Source: JAKAWW01 sp049965095 (GTDB lineage Archaea > Micrarchaeota > Micrarchaeia > Micrarchaeales > Micrarchaeaceae). Taken from it: a DNA stretch of 16,252 nucleotides. The first letter of the stretch is position 1. Each line of letters begins with the position of its first letter. A program made the translations under genes and the position numbers. The stretch lies in NCBI GenBank assembly GCA_049965095.1, contig JBMFWR010000015.1, positions 1 through 16,252 on the forward strand. Reading direction: 5' to 3'. Shown here piece after piece: positions 13,847 to 16,252 of the stretch. Below the pieces are notes generated by a model. That model had not been told where the DNA came from. It saw only the letters and a program-made list of their open reading frames with translations, and did no database searches.

Positions 13847-14176
13847 TTACCTGTAGTTTGCTGCTTTTTTTGCATATTCGCCTAGTGTTGGTATCTCTAT
13901 GTCAGCACCGCTTGCTGCCCTTATTCCAAGATACCATGCGTAAAGCAATATAAGCAGGTTTATTGCGCTGCCTATTGTGCTTATACCAAGCAAGCCGAAG
14001 AATATTGAAAGCACTATCTGTATTGCGCCAAGGTATATCGCCTGCATGGCGTGGAACCTCATCTTTGCATTGTTTTTTCCTCCTACAACATAGAATATTA
14101 TTCCTGTCAGCCAAGTCAAAAAGTAAACAAGGAACAATACCCCGTTGCCGTTTCCGGAATTCTTGTTAGCGACCAT
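13847..14176 (-). CDS. Small three-helix membrane protein (DUF4870/Tic20-like)
   Basis: The 109-residue integral membrane protein has hydrophobic helices at about 13-31, 44-64 and 66-88, and a short polar C-terminal tail. Between helices 1 and 2 lies KNNAKMRFHAMQAI (34-47). The R-F-H-A-x-Q-A/S motif is the hallmark of the DUF4870/Tic20-like group, in which small polytopic proteins of unknown function are common in archaea and bacteria. The start at 14176 is chosen because a TATA box on this strand (GTATTTAAAC, 14213-14204) predicts a start near 14182; the in-frame ATG at 14185 is an alternative, and the longer reading to 14332 would run past the promoter. Function unknown; a role in protein insertion or membrane homeostasis is only suggested by distant family resemblance. 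Confidence 0.72.
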   Translation of the reverse strand: MVANKNSGNGNGVLFLVYFLTWLTGIIFYVVGGKNNAKMRFHAMQAIYLGAIQIVLSIFFGLLGISTIGSAINLLILLYAWYLGIRAASGADIEIPTLGEYAKKAANYR

Positions 14177-14304
14177 TTTTATCATATATGCATACATAAG
14201 AAAGTTTAAATACATGACTTCAATCATAGGGCAGGCATGCCATGCACGCCATGTGCAACAGAAAAGCAATAAAAAAGTTTCTTGACTAAAGTATCCTGTA
14301 TTAA
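14177..14304. promoter_or_regulatory. Divergent intergenic region with two promoters and GCCATG repeats
   Basis: The leftward gene has TATA-type GTATTTAAAC (14204-14213). The rightward HExxH gene has the A-rich AATAAAAAAGTTT (about 14268-14280), which would start transcription near 14302. Between them, the palindrome GGCATGCC (14234-14241) overlaps two direct GCCATG copies nine bases apart (14239 and 14248), a possible operator. Confidence 0.4.
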
Positions 14305-14910
14305 ATGGCCCAAGAGACGAAAACTGCCGCAAAGCCGATGAGCGAATATGAGGTTATCGGACTCTCAAAGCAAATATCCAAATTTATCGAGTTAAATTTT
14401 GACATAAAGATCAGGAATTTCAAAGTGAGGTGCTTTGATGGATTGCACCTGTCAGGGGCTGACGCGCTGGCAATACCTGACGAGCACATAATATACATAG
14501 ATTCTGCTTTCATATTAGAAGAAGCAGAAAGGGCTTCAAAAAAACTGCACGGAGACGTAAATACACTGAGCGCATACAAAGCAATAATGATAAAAGTTCT
14601 TGCACATGAGATAATGCACATGGTACCGACCTACAGGAAGGACGAAATTATGGCAAATTACACAGGCACAATAATAGCATTCTGCCTTACCGAAGACGAT
14701 ATGGTGAGACTTTCGGTGCTTAAGATTACTGGAATGGCCAACCTAGGCAATGATTCGAACCTTGCAATGTACGTGCTTGGTGGGCAAAAAGCTTACAACA
14801 CAATAGTTGAGATGAACGGCGATCCTGAAGAGATAATGATAGCTGCGCGACATGAGCTTTTCCCTATAAAGCCAAGAGAAGACAGGAGTGATGAAGAAAA
14901 TGGTACATAA
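14305..14910 (+). CDS. HExxH-motif protein, putative zinc metalloprotease, unknown family
   Basis: The 201-residue protein has a helix IMIKVLAHEIMHMV (94-107) with H101-E102-x2-H105, the zincin active-site signature. E114, in RKDEIMANYTG eight residues after the second His, could be the third zinc ligand, which would make it a small gluzincin-like fold. The N-terminal part (residues 13-70) is a mixed alpha/beta domain ending in HIIYIDSAFILEEAE, a beta strand and helix before the catalytic helix, as in minimal zincins. There is no signal peptide or membrane helix, so it would act inside the cell. The 3-prime end overlaps the alkyltransferase gene, so the two are transcribed together. I do not recognise the family, and peptidase activity is inferred from one motif. 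Confidence 0.6.
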   Translation: MAQETKTAAKPMSEYEVIGLSKQISKFIELNFDIKIRNFKVRCFDGLHLSGADALAIPDEHIIYIDSAFILEEAERASKKLHGDVNTLSAYKAIMIKVLAHEIMHMVPTYRKDEIMANYTGTIIAFCLTEDDMVRLSVLKITGMANLGNDSNLAMYVLGGQKAYNTIVEMNGDPEEIMIAARHELFPIKPREDRSDEENGT

Positions 14911-15211
14911 CGAAGCAAAATGTGCAGAAGCCGCAATACGGCGCAGCAAACTAACACTCTTTCAGAAATCCGTGCTCCTCGCTGTGCTGCATGTTCCTCC
15001 AGGAAGTGTTACAACCTACAAGGACATAGCAAACGCCATACGCAAGCCAGATGCGGTAAGGGCAGTAGGCAGTGCGCTAAGTAGAAACCCTCTCCCAATA
15101 GCTGTGCCGTGCCACAGAATTATAAGGTCTGATGGCAAGCTTGGCGGATACGCTTTCGGCGGTATAAAGGCAAAGATCTCCCTTCTAAACAAGGAAGCAA
15201 AAAAGCGCTAA
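14900..15211 (+). CDS. ogt: O6-alkylguanine-DNA alkyltransferase (single-domain Ogt/MGMT)
   Basis: The roughly 103-residue protein is the DNA-binding/catalytic domain of O6-alkylguanine-DNA alkyltransferase, which transfers the alkyl group from damaged guanine to its own cysteine. C71 in the P-C-H-R-I motif (VPCHRII, 69-75) is that acceptor. TTYKDIA (38-44) holds the conserved Tyr, and RAVGSALSRNPLPIAV (54-69) contains the recognition helix. The N-terminal domain of longer bacterial enzymes is absent, as in several archaeal and alkyltransferase-like proteins. The Cys is present, so it is not an inactive ATL. Start candidates are GTG 14888, ATG 14891 and ATG 14900; AGGAG (14884-14888) is best spaced for 14900. 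The gene overlaps the end of the HExxH gene. Confidence 0.88.
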   Translation: MVHNEAKCAEAAIRRSKLTLFQKSVLLAVLHVPPGSVTTYKDIANAIRKPDAVRAVGSALSRNPLPIAVPCHRIIRSDGKLGGYAFGGIKAKISLLNKEAKKR

Positions 15212-15247
15212 TATTGGAAAACATTTCTAGCAAAGATTATACAAACG

Positions 15248-15781
15248 TTATCTTTTCCACTTCCTGTATGCGTCTATAACCTTGTCAATGCATATCCTTA
15301 CCCATGGAGTGTAGCTTTCTGGATTCTTAACTATGTCTGATTTCAACGCTTCCAGATCTATCCACTTGTAATCCATTGCTTCTTCCGGATTAATGTTCGG
15401 TTTACCGTTAAATGTTCCAAATATTACATGATCAAACTCGTTTTCGGTCAAGCCATTGCCCACTTCCGCATGATATACGAATGAGAAAGCTTCATTTAAA
15501 TCACAATCAAAGCCCATCTCCTCCTTCAACCTGCGATGTGCTGCGTCCAAAATAGTATCTCCAACATAAGGGTGCGAACAGCACGTATTGCTCCACTTCC
15601 CTTGACTATGGTATTTTGTCATGGCGCGTCTTTGCAGCATTGTTTGTCCTTTGTCATTAAATACAAATATTGAAAATGCCCTGTGAAGCTTGCCACCGTT
15701 CATGTGGGCTTCCATTTTTTCCGCTGTGCCGATAGGGTTGTCATTCTCGTCAACCAGCACAAGCATCTTTTTTTCCTCCAT
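15248..15781 (-). CDS. idi: Isopentenyl-diphosphate delta-isomerase, type I (NUDIX fold)
   Basis: The enzyme interconverts isopentenyl and dimethylallyl diphosphate for isoprenoid lipids. The 177-residue protein has all type I hallmarks. H26 and H33 are metal ligands (EAHMNGGKLHRAFS); C68 in WSNTCCSHP (63-71) is the catalytic Cys, followed by H70; RRLKEEMGF (83-91) is the NUDIX-like helix; and E113 and E115 in LTENEFDH complete the metal and acid site. An extra Cys (C67) sits beside the catalytic one. Start choice is open. ATG 15781 has AGGTG (15787-15791) in front, while the in-frame ATG at 15766 has GGAGG at a good distance; both give a normal family length. Many archaea use the unrelated type II enzyme. 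It is convergent with the alkyltransferase gene, 36 bases away. Confidence 0.92.
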   Translation of the reverse strand: MEEKKMLVLVDENDNPIGTAEKMEAHMNGGKLHRAFSIFVFNDKGQTMLQRRAMTKYHSQGKWSNTCCSHPYVGDTILDAAHRRLKEEMGFDCDLNEAFSFVYHAEVGNGLTENEFDHVIFGTFNGKPNINPEEAMDYKWIDLEALKSDIVKNPESYTPWVRICIDKVIDAYRKWKR

Positions 15782-15951
15782 TAAAACACCTTAGTATTTA
15801 ACAATAACATAATAAATTAAAAAATGCATGCTTAACAAAAGGCAAGCGGCAAAGAATTGCTATGCATATGAATGTTTCATAATAAAAAATAAATTTTAAA
15901 AATTTTGAACAAAACAAAAAGCTTAAATATGGTGCAGGGAAGGAAACTATT
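15782..15951. other. A/T-rich divergent intergenic region
   Basis: The region is markedly more A/T-rich than the rest of the window and holds no gene. Leftward, AATTTATTA (around 15810-15820, minus strand) may drive idi. Rightward, CTTAAATAT (15922-15930) predicts a start at about 15952, exactly the ATG of the next gene, so that gene is leaderless. The self-complementary AAATTTTAAAAATTTT (about 15890-15905) lies between them. Confidence 0.45.
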
Positions 15952-16252
15952 ATGGAAGTAAATAAAGTCAAAACCAATTTTTCATTATCCGAGTTACATT
16001 ACGCTTATTCAAAACTGGAAGAGGTTTTTGGCAAAGGGAATATAATGTTTATAGGTGGAAGGGCGACAAACCTTATCTGCGAAAAGAATCAAAGGCCAAC
16101 TCATGATATTGATATTGTAATAAATGGCTTAAATGAGGAACAGATTGAATCAGTTAGAAGGAAAGCAATTGATGCAGGTTTTATCATACCGAAAGGCCAG
16201 AAGGGCGGGCTGGAAAGGCTTGAGCTTGTTGTGGGCAATACCTTAATGGCTA
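15952..16252 (+). CDS. Nucleotidyltransferase-fold protein, N-terminal part (runs off window)
   Basis: The first 100 residues are present with an open frame to the window edge. IMFIGGRATNLICEKNQRPT (31-50) followed by H-D-I-D-I-V-I (51-57) is the polymerase-beta-type nucleotidyltransferase pattern. G35-G36 form the nucleotide loop, and D52 and D54 are the first metal-binding carboxylates. The arrangement with R-x-T-x-D-I-D is typical of AbiEii-type and related minimal nucleotidyltransferases. These act in toxin-antitoxin or abortive-infection modules, or as uncharacterised antibiotic-nucleotidyltransferase relatives. The third catalytic residue and any partner gene lie outside the window. It lies in a more A/T-rich part of the window, so recent acquisition is possible. 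Start choice: the ATG coincides with the predicted leaderless transcription start. Confidence 0.65.
   Translation, partial: MEVNKVKTNFSLSELHYAYSKLEEVFGKGNIMFIGGRATNLICEKNQRPTHDIDIVINGLNEEQIESVRRKAIDAGFIIPKGQKGGLERLELVVGNTLMA

Noticed and set aside
14177..14332. 52-residue extension of the small membrane protein
   Set aside because: It would begin upstream of the TATA box on that strand and overlap the start of the HExxH gene.
1..16252. tRNA, rRNA, CRISPR arrays and C/D box RNAs
   Set aside because: By eye I found no cloverleaf, no regularly spaced repeats and no paired box C/box D elements in the noncoding stretches; a GCGATGA near 9658 has no matching box D.

Overview
The window reads as chromosomal DNA of an archaeon. 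Many genes have a TATA-like A/T box about 25-35 bases upstream of the start codon, often with almost no leader. Within operons, starts are instead preceded by AGGTG/GGAGG-type ribosome sites. The gene content also fits: a four-subunit 2-oxoacid:ferredoxin oxidoreductase split as gamma-delta-alpha-beta, a DUF763 protein, leaderless genes, and frequent AGG/AGA (Arg) and ATA (Ile) codons. The combination of a sulfur-trafficking cassette, a type I IPP isomerase and compact gene packing would suit a small-genome lineage such as Micrarchaeota/ARMAN or an acidophilic relative. That placement is an inference from gene content only. || Layout. (a) 1-305: C-terminal end of an IS4/IS5-type DDE transposase cut by the window edge, so the left side borders mobile DNA. 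(b) 371-2390: a self-contained sulfur cassette (promoter, DsrE2-like protein, TusA-like sulfur carrier, SQR-like flavoprotein, hairpin plus T-run terminator). (c) 2415-4415: an unrecognised three-ORF cluster, in which a short HEAT-like ORF is separated by one in-frame TAG from an ankyrin-like ORF, followed by a second HEAT-like ORF that resembles the first. (d) 4475-5506: a GT4 glycosyltransferase. (e) 5597-9548: the porG-porD-porA-porB operon with threonine synthase at its end. (f) 9549-13838: a DUF763 protein convergent with an MTH1-like NUDIX hydrolase, which shares a 43-base divergent promoter region with a J-domain protein; then an MTA/SAH-deaminase-like amidohydrolase and a NifX-like protein, closed by a hairpin. 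(g) 13847-15781: a small three-helix membrane protein, a HExxH protein overlapping an O6-alkylguanine-DNA alkyltransferase gene, and a convergent type I IPP isomerase. (h) 15782-16252: an A/T-rich zone and the start of a nucleotidyltransferase-fold gene that runs off the window. || How the genes fit together. The Por complex supplies acyl-CoA and reduced ferredoxin. The sulfur cassette probably mobilises protein-bound sulfane sulfur and passes electrons from sulfide or persulfide to a membrane acceptor. The alkyltransferase and the 8-oxo-dGTPase-like NUDIX protein deal with nucleotide and DNA damage, and DUF763 (with a possible helix-hairpin-helix) may belong with them. IPP isomerase feeds isoprenoid lipid synthesis. 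The least explained parts are the HEAT/ankyrin cluster with its in-frame amber codon, the HExxH protein, and the DUF763 protein. I saw no rRNA, tRNA or CRISPR array.
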